Part shown: positions 12,952 through 23,288 of the stretch, one piece after another | Numbering within the stretch: position 1 is the stretch's first letter | Layout of the letters: each line of letters begins with the position of its first letter | Origin: Condylostoma magnum | Lineage: Eukaryota > Ciliophora > Heterotrichea > Heterotrichida > Condylostomatidae | Reading direction: 5' to 3' | DNA length: 64,000 nucleotides | NCBI GenBank assembly: GCA_920105805.1 | Contig: CAKKTI010000051.1 | Coordinates: forward strand, 1-64,000 | Notes under the pieces: model-generated | The model's input: the letters and a program-made list of their open reading frames with translations, nothing else | Told to the model about the DNA's origin: nothing | The model's database searches: none | Made by a program: the position numbers and the translations under genes

Positions 12952-13176
12952 CTAATTAAAAACATCATTAAAAAGCTTTAGTCTAATCTTATTGGCTTTT
13001 TGTGCATCAACTTCTTGCTTTTATTCGACTTAATAATCAGGCAAGAAGCGATTATCATCATTATCAAATGAAGCATTTATAATTTAAACGCCTGCAGCTA
13101 GTCGATATTCATCAAAATTAGGTAATGAAGCACTATCATCTCGAACTGTTTATTCTTATATTTTAAGTGATTCCAT
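12952..13176 (-). CDS. Small conserved-looking protein, unknown
   Basis: 74 aa: MESLKIQEQTVRDDSASL followed by a mixed-charge helix ending in KANKIRLKLFNDVFN. Not recognised. Three codons read as Gln are TAA. It converges with the calmodulin-like gene (55 nt between stops). The compact hydrophilic composition on this strand, against a hydrophobic meaningless opposite strand, supports it being real. Confidence 0.55.
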
Positions 13177-13430
13177 ATTTTATTTATCTTATGATTCCGA
13201 TAGATCAATACTTTAGCATTAGTTTGGTTAAACTCTCCTTTTTCTACACTTTTTAAAAGCTTTAATCAATCGACATACACACATATTTATTAAAATAATG
13301 CGCTAAAGCTTTAATTATTATAAAATAGTATTAAACTTTGATTCTTATGACATATATTTGCCGATTAATTAACTCAATTTAAGAAAACAATGAATTTATA
13401 ACTAAAAGCATACAATTTTTATAATAATTA

Positions 13431-14945
13431 TTATCCATAAACTTTAAAAAATTTCTGATATGGTACCAAGCCGATTTCATGACATTCAGTGAAAAAAAGT
13501 ACTTTAAGATAATCGAAAATATCTTCAGTAAATTTTATCCTATAACTTTTGATTGACTACTTAAATCAGTCTCATTGTATGTAACCTGAGGATTCAGAAT
13601 CATAAGCTCTTAATGTGTCGAATAAATCCTAGATGCAAGGTTCTAGCAATTTTTAAATTCTTTTATCTAACCTTTTTTCTATTTGCTTTGACAGTACTTA
13701 ATAATTTTATACATATTGTTTTAGAAGATCTTTAATGTTTTCTCCATATATCAATTCCATATCTAATAAAATAAAATTTGTCAAGCTATAAGAGATGTGC
13801 GAAGGAATATTATAAGGCATTTACATAAAGACTTTTAGTATGCTGTCATAACTGTACAGCAGTTCATCTATGAAATTTGAATTTAGAAAGGAATCAATTG
13901 AAAATCTTTTTGCTTGTAGAGATAGCTGTAAATACTAGATTGATTTATAGCCCTATAATACAATTTTAGGATCTGGTTGATACAACAATAAAAATTCTGT
14001 AAATTATTTCTTATTGATCTGTTACTAACCATTTATTTTATTCAGGCTAATATCAGGCAGTAGTTGATCAAAATCATCTGTTAATGTATTTACCTTTATA
14101 AATTAATCATCGTTTTTATTCAAATCATTTCAAATCTATTTAATTGACAATTTTTCTAGTATAATTTACCTTCATATCATATTTCTTACTATCTTTTAAT
14201 TATATTCTTCTTATAAAGGTGCACACTTCTAGCATGTTTACTTCATATTGATTAGTTATTCTTTTAAGTACTGATTTTATTTTAGCTTATACAAGTTTAG
14301 CCTATTTTAAATTTCAATATTTTTCCTATACTTAATTATTTCACTTTTTTGAGGATCCTATGAGAATTTTAAAATATTTAATTTAACTTATTTGATCTCT
14401 TCCTTTAATTACTTCTCCTATAAGCTTTGCTACAAGTAATTGACATATAAATCATACTTATTTTAATCCTTAAGAAAAATAACAACAGCTTAATCAAGTT
14501 ATCTTAGATAATTAGTGTTGTTTTATACAACTTCATTATTATCATATATAAGATTCTCAATTCTTTAGCATCTGTATCCCTGCTATCTATTCCTTATTTT
14601 TTCTTTCATTTAATCTAGCTTTTGCATCTTTTTCTCATTTAAATATTTTAAATTTTCTAAAAGCAATTTATCCTTTTATTCTGAGTTTTTCATATGTAGC
14701 TGCTTTATTAAGTATTAATGCCTTGTTTTTAACTTCAAATTAGAAGCTAGAAGCTTATTAATTTTTAATTTTTTTGTAATTGTAGTTTTATACTACTTTT
14801 GAATAGTAATCGTATTATTAGATCAGCCTTTAAGCGTTCTTTAACTAGAGGCTGATTTTTTGAATGATGACCTACCTTAAGACGTTTATAATCTTCTAAA
14901 TTTGGTAACAGATCTTGCTCTAGAAACAAGTTCAATTCCTTCCAT
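13431..14945 (-). CDS. Coiled-coil protein with EF-hand-like C-terminus, unknown
   Basis: About 504 aa in one frame from ATG 14945. Residues 1-60 are basic and Ser-rich (KFRRLQTSQGRSSFKKSAS); 60-230 are Lys/Gln coiled coil; the C-terminal half has EF-hand-like segments, e.g. INKKQFTEFLLLYQPD and LRAYDSESSGYIQWDWF, the latter with Trp encoded twice by TGA. The likely stop is the double TAA at 13428-13433. Such coiled-coil plus EF-hand architectures are common among axonemal proteins, but I cannot name an orthologue. Confidence 0.65.
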
Positions 14946-15044
14946 AATTATTATTATCAATTTTCCAGATTAAACAAAGGAACATATATACATAATACTC
15001 TCAAAATAGACTAGCAGAACATTTTATATACTAATCACTTCAAA

Positions 15045-15536
15045 ATGGTTATACCAGGTCTTTATTTCCTTGTAAAGTGTTTTAACTAAGAATGTGGTTT
15101 CTACCGTTAACTTTACAATATTTTCATTGGCGGTGAGGGTAAATTTGATATTGGCAAAGAGAGATAACTATGCAGATGCGGATGTTGCAATCAGTAAATT
15201 TCTATAATCGTAGGGGTAATGATAGTAAAATCTGAATGAGGCTTTAAGGGGTAAACTTACCAAGGCGAAAAAATCAACGGAGAACGAAAGGTTACAGATA
15301 AATTAGACTTTTTCAACGAGTTGAAAGAAAGGACATGAAATTGAGTACAGATTTAAATATTCAGAAATTCTTAAGAAAGCCTTCAGTGTGACTTAATGCC
15401 AGTTAAACGTAAAAGAGAACCAACCTTATCTGAGCTTGAGCATTAATTATAACAATACAAAACTATGTATTATAGAATCAAGGAGAAGTATAAAAAGCTA
15501 AAACTTGCATAACAAAAGAATCCTAGTTCTAGCTAA
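15045..15536 (+). CDS. Small zinc-binding-like protein, unknown
   Basis: 163 aa. The N-terminal half contains CFNQECGF and CRCGCC, separated by an IGGEGKFDIGKER strand, then EWGFKGQTYQGEKINGERK; the Cys spacing suggests a zinc-bound beta sandwich. The C-terminal 50 residues form a coiled coil (LSELEHQLQQYKTMYYRIKE). Stop candidates are TAA 15534-15536 (used here) and TAA 15543. Divergent from the gene starting at 14945, 99 nt away. Family not identified. Confidence 0.6.
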
Positions 15537-15603
15537 TTAATATAACAAAATGTCTTAAATAGGGCTTATTATGTAAGATAGGAATTTTTCCCTGTTTTCA
15601 AGA

Positions 15604-16314
15604 ATGGGAAAGCAATCTAAATAGCATTTCCCAATTTTAGACTCTCGTAAAAAAGAGCGCAAGGTTTTCTATAAGAATAAATTAGATTAAGAATCAGTAG
15701 AATCTTTAAGAAGTAGATATAAGCAAATTGAGCAAAACAGTTCAAGTTTCAAATCAATAGAAAGAGGATTACTGATTTTAAACAAAAGCATGCTGGAAAC
15801 ACCTTCTCCAGTAAAGTATTCTCCCTCATATAATTTCATACTAAAGCAAGAAAGCTCGAATGTTAGACTAAGCCCGATTTAATAAAGAAAATGTGAAACA
15901 CCAAGTCCTTTGATTCCTAAATTAACTTAATAATCCAAAAAAATTACTATGAGGTAAAAACTCATGAAACGTAAGCTAGTCAAAGCTGTTGATTTTAGTA
16001 AACAAAGCCCTAGATTTAATATTAAAAAGCGTAGTGTAAGTCCGGAATATTACGACTATGATGACAGCAAATTTTATAAGGTAAAGGGAGCTACTTAGTT
16101 TTAGAAAATGACATCAAGGTAAAATAAATTACAGTCTTTAATTGGATCGAACTTTTTAGACCAGGGGAAAGTTAATAGGGCTTATAGTTAGCTTAGTAGC
16201 AATAGGCATAGGAATTCATTTCTACAATTTAATAAAATGCTTCCAAGGGATCAAGAGTATTTGAGTTTTAGAAAGCTGCAGTTATTTCCAGATAGTCGTA
16301 AAATAGTATTTTAA
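15604..16314 (+). CDS. Basic, probably disordered protein, unknown
   Basis: 236 aa starting MGKQSKQHFPILDSRKKERK. Rich in Lys, Arg, Ser, Pro with recurring TPSP and SPR/KSP motifs (possible proline-directed kinase sites) and no folded domain. It ends at TAA 16312-16314, four bases before the convergent VTA1 stop, which sets a tight limit on both 3' UTRs. Confidence 0.6.
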
Positions 16315-16318
16315 CTCA

Positions 16319-17461
16319 TTAATCAAAAATGTTAAGAAGGTTTAGGGCGTTTTGAAGATTTTCTCTAGCTTTGTCTATATTCTTAAACTCTAGTTCACCT
16401 ATAGCTTTTTAGGCTAATTATTGGGCTTATAGGGTAGCTTATCTTTATTACGGGTTGAAAGTTGCTCGGGTTCTAGTTTAATGGGGTCTTTATTAGCGTT
16501 AAGATTATTGGTTATTTGGTATATTATGAGGAATTTATTGGCTACTTGGTGTATTATGAGGAATTTATTGGTTACTTGGTATATTATGAGGAATTTACTG
16601 ATTACTTGGTATATTATGAGGAATTTATTGGCTACTTGGTATATTTAATTAATTATCCTGTATATTAGGTTGAAAAGGTTGATTATTTTAAGCTTCAAAT
16701 ACAGAATTATTACTTGATCCACTATAAGAGTCTTTAGAATATCTATTTTCAGGAAATAAATCCTCAGGTAATTAACTTTAACTCCTTTATACACCATCAT
16801 CCCCTGGAGTTGGATATTATTAACTACTTTATATTTCCCCTGGAGGTGGATACGATTAACTGCTTTACATATCCCCTGGAGTTGGATACGATTAACTACT
16901 TTACCTATTACTTCCTTAATAAGGTATTTAGCCTCCTTAAACACTGTTCTGTTATGGTTCTTAAAATCCAGGAGTTGGTACTTCAGTCTAAGGCTCTCCA
17001 CTCTAAGGCACTCTTCCTTCCTTCAAGGCCCTATTAATATCCACAGCCTTCCACTTACAATACTTACGTTTTTCTTCCCAATCAGGAGGAAGTTCTCCAA
17101 ATACTCTCATTACTTCAACAAAATGGCTGCATATTAAAAACTTTTTAGCAATTTCTTGCGTAGGTGTTGATTATCTATCTTCAATATCAGCCTAGCAAAA
17201 GACTTAGGTTAAAAAATCTTCGTATTGAATCTTTGCTTCTTGTTCTTAGGGTATTGAATCTTTAAATTTTTCAGCTGAATCCATTAAAGATAGAATATAT
17301 TAACGAGACTGTTAGTCTTGGCTTTGCTTCACTATCTGTACTCCTAGCTATGCCGCGTACTTATAGCAGTAATATGACACTATAGGGTAATAGTTCTCTG
17401 TCTCATATGCTCTCATTATATAAGGACGGAGAGACTTAAGTTAATCTGGAAGTTTTGACAT
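16319..17461 (-). CDS. VTA1: VTA1/LIP5, Vps4 cofactor of ESCRT-III
   Basis: 380 aa. The N-terminal MIT-pair domain is clear: LPDQLKSLRPYIMRAYE, IVSYYCKYAAWLGVQI, FGELPPDWEEKRKYCKWKA and DINRALKEG. The C-terminal VTA1 domain that binds Vps4 is also present (AQKAIGELEFKNIDKA, ENLQNALNLL) and the protein ends seven residues later (NIFD, then TAA-TGA). The linker between them is expanded by two in-frame minisatellites, a 36-bp one (SSQSYPTPGD type) and a 30-bp one (NIPSNQQIPH). Stimulates Vps4 ATPase during ESCRT-III disassembly at endosomes. Confidence 0.9.
16507..16645. repeat. 30-bp in-frame minisatellite in VTA1, about 4.6 copies
   Basis: Unit gaatttattggctacttggt plus atattatgag, read on the minus strand as NIPSNQQIPH. 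Copies differ by single substitutions only, so expansion is recent. Gln codons in it are TAA and CAA. Confidence 0.93.
16798..16905. repeat. 36-bp in-frame minisatellite in VTA1, 3 copies
   Basis: Starts of copies lie near 16801, 16837 and 16873. Each unit encodes 12 residues of the type QSSQSYPTPGDM on the minus strand. Confidence 0.85.
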
Positions 17462-17465
17462 TTTT

Positions 17466-18050
17466 ATGCTAGTTTTTTGTTGTTTTTTGTAGATTGTAAC
17501 TACTTTTCAGATTTAGATTTTAAGGAATAGAAATATATGCTTTTTTGAAGATTTAAAGGTAGGAGAGGTGCTAAAAAGTGAAGTTAAAGTTATGCAGAAT
17601 ACTTGGTAGGATAAGGTTAATTTTAACATATTTGCTCCCAAACGATAACTTGTTAAGTAGGCTAAGTAAGTATAGAATCATAAGCTAGAGTTTATTAGCG
17701 ACAAGGATTAGACTTATGAGATCTGTGTTTATAATCCTGATAGTAATTTATTAAATGTTGAGCTGTATGTGAAAACGGGGAGAAAAGCAAAGGATTCTTA
17801 GTATATTGTGAAGAATAAAGATATTGATCATTTAATAACCCATTTATCTGAGATTAAGTCAGACAATTTATATATACTAGATCGATTATAGTAGATTGAA
17901 AGTAAAGATATGCAAAATTTAGAGTAAAAGGAATTTATTATGAGCATAACTGCATGAGCTCCACTCGCTATAATGATGCTGATAGGTCTTTAATTTGTTT
18001 TTACTAAAAACTATATAGATAAGTCTGTAAAAGAGAAAAAGATAGTTTAG
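17466..18050 (+). CDS. p24/EMP24 family cargo receptor
   Basis: 194 aa. Short signal peptide (MLVFCCFLQIVTTF), a GOLD-like domain beginning NICFFEDLKVGEVLKSEVKV with the paired Cys (ICFF and YEICVYN), a coiled-coil neck (LYILDRLQQIESKDMQNLEQ) and one transmembrane segment (AWAPLAIMMLIGLQFVF). The cytosolic tail ends KEKKIV, a KKxx COPI retrieval signal, only if TAG 18048-18050 is the stop; a second TAG follows. Cycles between ER and Golgi as a coat-binding cargo receptor. Its ATG is four bases from the divergent VTA1 ATG. Confidence 0.9.
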
Positions 18051-18180
18051 TAGTTAAAAGTTATTATAATACGGTGTATAATCTAAGTATTTACATAGCT
18101 AAGATAATTCCATAATACAACATAAAACCAATCTTCTTAAATATTATAACAAAATTCCATCCCTGTATTCATTTATAATA

Positions 18181-19041
18181 ATGATAGATAGACTATAAGA
18201 ATTCAGAGCCCTAGCAAACATAGACGCTCCAATTCCAGTAAAGTAGACAAAACAAATAGACAAATTCTTCCAGTACATCAAAATAGCTTAAAGATACCTA
18301 AAAGAAGTTGAGCAAGTCAACCTGGAAATATCCTAATAATCCGACTAGCTCTAAAGATGTGTTATAAGTGACTAAGAAACCGTCATAAAAGATTCTGTAA
18401 AGCAACTGGTATCCCGCAACAACGGCCTTTTAGCCTAAGTCCGAAAAGCAGTGGATGATACAAAAGCCAGAATTGATTAATTTACCAAACAAGACAACAG
18501 TATAGAAAAGAAAATGATGACAACTAACCATGCAACCCTAGTAAAACAGTTCTAAAATGCCCTAACTGACTTTGAACACTCTCAAAACGAATTTTCTCAA
18601 GTTGTGAGATAAAAAATCTCAAATCAAGTTCACATGTTTGATCCAAATGCAACTGAGGAAACTGTTAATAAATGTATGGAAAATCCGTAAATGGTGCAAT
18701 AATTAGCACAGTCTCAGCTAATAGGAGCCCATGAAGACGTTATCAGAGCTGTTCGCAATATAGAAGACCGTTATCAAGACGTTATAATGATTGAGCAAAA
18801 TGTAGTAAAATTGCATAAAATGTTCTAAGATCTTGCTACTTTGGTATACAGTCAGGGTGAATTGCTTAATAGTATTGAAAAACACGTGAATACTGCGGTG
18901 GAGTATGTGAAAAAGGGAGTTGAAGAGATATAACAAGCAGGGGAGTATTAAAAGAGTGCAAGATGGAAGAAGTGCTGCATCTTGGTTATTGTTTTAGTAG
19001 TGTTGATGGTCATTGTATTGCCCTCTACGCTAGCTACTTAG
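18181..19041 (+). CDS. Syntaxin (Qa-SNARE)
   Basis: 286 aa. N-terminal three-helix (Habc) region, SNARE motif with the central ionic-layer Gln context MIEQNVVKLHKMFQDLATLV, then QGELLNSIEKHVNTAVEYV, and a C-terminal membrane anchor (CCILVIVLVVLMVIVL). The short lumenal tail PSTLATQ ends at TAG-TAA 19039-19044. Mediates membrane fusion; closest in style to plasma-membrane/endosomal syntaxins, subtype not decided. Two adjacent ATGs are not present: the start is ATG 18181. Confidence 0.93.
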
Positions 19042-19053
19042 TAAAATTTATTA

Positions 19054-19470
19054 CTATTCTAATGTTTTTTTATTGTGTAAACATGCGACTCCGTCGCAAT
19101 AGGGAGCTTAGGAGGTTAATTTGCATAAGCAGAGATTTACTGATTGCACTTTTTCTTGAACTGTGAATTTTAAAGGAGTGAAGGAAGTTTGGTGGTGGGA
19201 ATGATCACAAAAGGGCTGTTTTTTACTTAGACCGCATGAGCACCAAAAGTATGTCTTAAAGCCTAGTTTTGGAGATTAAAGAGTATATGGACGGAATGAT
19301 ACTGAAATTGGTTTTGGACTTTCTTTAAATTCTTCTAGAGTCATGAATTGCTGCTTGTTTACCTTGCGAGGAATACGATAAATGTTAAAATTCTTACGAG
19401 CTTCTACTAGGATTTTTGACATATTTTTATAAGAAGATTGCAAAATATAGTTGAGAATGTAAGTTATCAA
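19054..19470 (-). CDS. CISD3-like double CDGSH iron-sulfur protein, second site degenerate
   Basis: 138 aa from ATG 19470; a second in-frame Met begins MSKILVEARKNFNIYRIPRK, which looks like a mitochondrial leader. The first CDGSH motif is WCSCGLSKKQPFCDHSH (Gly changed to His, all three Cys and the His kept), so it can hold a 2Fe-2S cluster. The second reads CLCKLTSQAPYCDGVAC: the three Cys remain but the ligand His is replaced (CDGVA). Human CISD3 has two intact motifs. Stop TAG 19054-19056, 12 nt from the syntaxin stop. Confidence 0.85.
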
Positions 19471-19493
19471 TTTGTGTTATCTCTTTATGTATT

Positions 19494-20591
19494 TTAACAG
19501 TGACTAAAATATTCCTTACTATATGTGATATAAAGGCCCTGCAATGTAAATCTCGTTATTAATTCATTTTCCTTAAATTGTAACTAAGTAGAGCCTTGGT
19601 ATGAAAATCCTTGATACTTACTATTAGTACTGGCTGATAAATCTTCAGTGGACATAGAAATCGGCATATCAGTGAACTCAGTAGAAAAATATGCAGTATC
19701 CTGCAAGCCTTAAACCTCAGGTACATACGGCGGCGTAATTTGCTTCATATTCAACTCTTCCCACGGAAACCCTGAAAACCAGGGATGTGCCTTGACAGCC
19801 GCAGCATCCTACTCATCCGACCCCAACCTATCTTACGGTTATTTCTGCATTAATTAAGTTAATAAATCATAAGAAACTTGCGTTAAAGTGGGACGTTTGG
19901 GTATATCATCATACACAATAGATTAAAACAACGAAGTTTAATCCTCTGCATAAAAAGGAGGCCATCCTGTTAGCATTTCATATATCAAAACTCCTAGAGA
20001 CCATCAGTCAACTGATTTACCATACCCCTCTTCGTTCTGTAATATCTCAGGAGCTAGATACTCCGCAGTGCCTACAAGTGACCTTGCTTGGTTTTATCCA
20101 GTAATATTTTCCTTACTCAGCCCGAAATCTGTTAATTTAGCAAATCCGTTTTCATCTACTAGTACATTCTCCGGTTTGAGACTGATTAAAACTTACTCTC
20201 GATATACAATGTTCAGTGAATGTAAATGTTCAATTGCTAGAATAATACACGCAGCATAAAACTTGGCTCGTTCTTCAGTAAATCTCTTAGATCTCGCTAA
20301 ATGGAAAAACAGTTCACCTCCCAAACAGTATTCCAGTACAAAAATTAGCTTCTTTTTAGTCTAAAATGCCCAGCTTAATCTAATGATAAAAGGGTGATTT
20401 ACTCTTTACAGGATATTCCTCTCAGCTAAAGTATGCAACACCTGGTTCTAGTGTTCAATTTCCTACTTTTTAAGTATTTTCATTGCATAGTACTCCCCAG
20501 AATCATTTTTCCTAACTAACAATACTTTTCCATAAGTACCCTACCCAATAACTTTAATAGACGAAAAATCATCCATACACACTTATGACAT
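19494..20591 (-). CDS. AGC-family protein kinase (SGK/S6K/AKT-like), one intron
   Basis: About 360 aa after splicing of a 15-nt intron at 20182-20196. Kinase domain: GQGTYGKV (P loop), YAMKILKK (VAIK Lys), [11 protein letters not shown] (catalytic loop, complete only after splicing), DFGLSK, T-loop GTAEYLAPE and DWWSLGV. The C-terminal tail carries EFTDMP and a hydrophobic motif-like YQGFSY, the PDK1/TORC2-type regulatory site of AGC kinases. No PH or PX domain. Start 20591 ([11 protein letters not shown]) or the internal Met at 20576. Probable nutrient/lipid-signalling kinase; substrate unknown. Confidence 0.92.
20182..20196 (-). other. 15-nt spliceosomal intron in the kinase catalytic loop
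   Basis: Minus-strand sequence GTAAGTTTTAATCAG. Splicing joins CGA GA to T CTC AAA, turning a broken loop into YRDLKPEN with the catalytic Asp codon split by the intron. Length 15 is the classic heterotrich intron size. Confidence 0.93.
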
Positions 20592-20629
20592 TTAATTAAT
20601 ACTTAATTTTAGCAAAAGATTATAATAAA

Positions 20630-21112
20630 CTACTTCTTCCTGCTTACTCCTACAGTCTTTCCCTTTCTACCAGTAGTGCAGGTCTTTTACCCTCTGACTC
20701 TAATTCCCCACCAGTTCCTAAGACCTCTGTTTGACAAAATCTTCTTGAGCCTTTCTAGATCCTCTCTTAGTTTCCCGTCTAGAAGATTAGAAACTAGTTA
20801 AGAAGACTCTCCGTCTACTGGATCCCATTTTCTGTTCAAAAGCCATTGGGGAATGTCATATTTGCTAGGATTTTGCACTATTGTAACCACTTTCTCCATT
20901 TCTTCCTCAGTCAGCTCACCGGCTCTGCGGTTTAGGTCTATATTAGCTCTTTTTAATACTAGGTTGGAAATTCTGCGTCCGACTCCTTTAATGGCCGTCA
21001 AAGCGAACATAACTTTCTGCTTTCCGTTAAGATTGGTGTTAAGTACACGGATTATGTGGTTAAAGTTTTCCTCGCCTTCGATGATTAGAGTGGCCTGGGT
21101 AAGGGTTACCAT
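20630..21112 (-). CDS. RPS18: 40S ribosomal protein S18 (uS13)
   Basis: 160 aa. Near-canonical throughout: [74 protein letters not shown] and the end [21 protein letters not shown]. The last residues RKK and TAG 20630-20632 match the family end, so TAG stops here. A few extra N-terminal residues ([14 protein letters not shown]) compared with yeast. Contacts the A-site finger and head of the small subunit. Uses rather few TAA/TAG Gln codons, as expected for a highly expressed gene. Confidence 0.97.
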
Positions 21113-21147
21113 TATTGGATGAGAATTTATTGTTAAATGGCAGAGGG

Positions 21148-22677
21148 ATGGAAACATAAGGCTATTTGGAGATATTCAATTTGTAGGGAAGAGATAAGAG
21201 TGTAAAGGAAGAGGAATTCAAATTTTGGGATGAGTTGCTAATTGAGGTATGTAAAGTTCTGTATTGTTGGAAAAATAGTGCTTAGATGAGTTTTAGAAGG
21301 AAAGTAAGATATGGGTTGTTTTATATAGAGTTGGAAAGATCGATTTTGTATATTGTTACTTTGAAAAATGATTCGTTGTAGTGTAAAATTTTAGGATTTG
21401 CCCTCTTACTGAGTTTACAGATAGCTATATTATTGTAATTCTGATGCTTATTTAAAAAATAGTAATAAAGAGCATTGTTATAGGTTATGTAAATACTGTA
21501 ATATCCTGATAGACTTGATAAGGAGATTGCATTGGCTTAGTATATGCAGTTCTAAATTATTTTCTATAGTACTTATATTATTTATCCCTTGATATATAGA
21601 AGCTTAGATAAATTATAATTTAATACTAAAAAGCAATAAGATATTTCATAATCATAGTTTGATAGTCTATTTAATAAATTATGTCAACTGTAATGCTCAT
21701 CATCACTTCAATATATCAACGGATAAATAATCACATACTCAAAGATTTCCTTTTTTAGTAAAATATGCTGTTGTATGGCGAAATGTATTACATTTTATGC
21801 CATACCTTTAAAATCCAATGTACTATGCTTATAGAATTCATAATCTTTATATCTACTTACCTTACAATTTCTCCAAATATTATCTTACCATTTATCCCAA
21901 AACAACTTTAGGGGGCAATACACAATGACTTTTAATCTAGATAGCGGGATTTAAGATTTTTCCTTAGAGTAACTTTCAATCAGCTTTTCATCAATGTTTA
22001 GTAACATAAATTCAATGATGTAGGATTAAAGCTTTACATTCGAGTAAGAATAATTTAATAATCCTACCCCTAACTTTGCCTAATAAGAAGAATAAGTAAT
22101 ATTTTCCTTTTAAGATTTACCTAAATAAGAAATTGAGTAAGACAGAAGATAAACAGAACCATTGGAAAATCCGAAAAGACAAGTAATGTTTTAGACTCCA
22201 TAACCAATTTTATAGGCCAATAAACTAGATATAAGGCAATCATCTGGATTTAGAATGCCAAATTTGAATATAGGGAAAAGCAGCGAGGCAAGAAGAAGAA
22301 CTCCAGGCTTAAAATTACCAAATCCTATAGAAAAACTTCAAATAAAACAATCACCTAACATAAAATTACCTACTTTCAAGCCTTAATTGGGTTAAAGTCC
22401 TAAAATTGACAGGAAGTTCAGTTCTCCTATATTAGCTAAAAGCTCTCCAACACATTAAAAAACACCAGAAAGCAATTAATAAGATTAAATCCAAATTTTA
22501 AAAGACTTATAATGCTAAGTTGAATAAAAAGTAAAGAGTGATTCTATTACTTAAATTGAACAACAACTCTTCAACACAAGTTAACAATTTCTAGACTTAC
22601 AACTTGAAGTTTTGAAGCTAAGAGCTGATCAACTTTCCCTTATCAACAAAATATATGGAGAATTGAACACGGTATAA
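21148..22677 (+). CDS. Predicted membrane protein with disordered C-terminal half, unknown
   Basis: 509 aa read as one frame. Residues 15-75 form a charged helix-rich start ([38 protein letters not shown]), followed by hydrophobic spans ([13 protein letters not shown] and a second group near residues 210-250). From about residue 260 (MTFNLDSG) the chain is Gln/Ser/Pro/Lys-rich with SPIL/SPK motifs and a terminal coiled coil ending in [11 protein letters not shown]. It could instead be two genes, with the second starting at ATG 21925 in the same frame. Stop TAA-TAA 22675-22680. Not recognised. Confidence 0.5.
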
Positions 22678-22682
22678 TAAAA

Positions 22683-23243
22683 ATGTTCCTTTTACTTTAA
22701 ATATTTTTAGTGTTTTCACAGCCTAAGCATTCTGAGAGGCTTATGAAAGGACTAGCTTGTGTTAAATTTACCTTTGATGTACTAGAGTTTGGTTATGATA
22801 TCGTAGGTAAAATAGTAATGGATAAACCACATCTAGACAGTGATAAGCTTAAAGAAAAGATATACACAGATGTATTTGAAAACTGCTATAAAAAGATAAC
22901 AAAGGAAGATATGCATAAGTTTAGAGTAAAAGTAGATCCAAAGGCTCACAAAGAACATTTAGAGTACATGGACCTGGATCCAAATAATTATAATACAGAA
23001 GAAGATCTAATCGTTCCTCAGTCCCATATAAGATTCAGAAATGAAATTGAAGAGTACTCAAAAACCCCTCAGCCTGTATAATCCCCAGAAGAACTGAAAA
23101 AGGTATTCGATGATTTCGAGAAAATAAAAGAGCAGAAAAGACTAGAAGAAGAGGACTTAAAGCAAAGATACATAGAATTTGAAAAGCAAATGCAAGAAGA
23201 TGAAGAAAGAAGGAAAAAAGAGCAGGAAAAGCAAGAACTTTAG
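22683..23243 (+). CDS. ER-lumenal protein with KQEL-type retention signal, unknown
   Basis: 186 aa. A clean signal peptide (MFLLLQIFLVFS) is followed by a helical, charged body (KLKEKIYTDVFENCYKKI; EYMDLDPNNYNTEEDLI) and a long Glu/Lys/Arg coiled coil. The chain ends EKQEL at TAG 23241-23243; KQEL is a plausible KDEL-receptor signal, and together with the signal peptide it argues for an ER-lumenal location and for this TAG being the stop. An internal TAA in 'PQPVQSPEEL' is Gln. Starts five bases after the previous stop pair. Function unknown. Confidence 0.72.
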
Positions 23244-23288
23244 TACTAAATTCCTTATTTTGCATAATTTCTGTATATAATCAGTTAA

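Noticed and set aside
16645-17037. ORFs of 75-118 aa under the standard code
   Set aside because: They are shadows of the VTA1 linker repeats, which read as SYPTPGD and NIPSNQQIPH on the minus strand.
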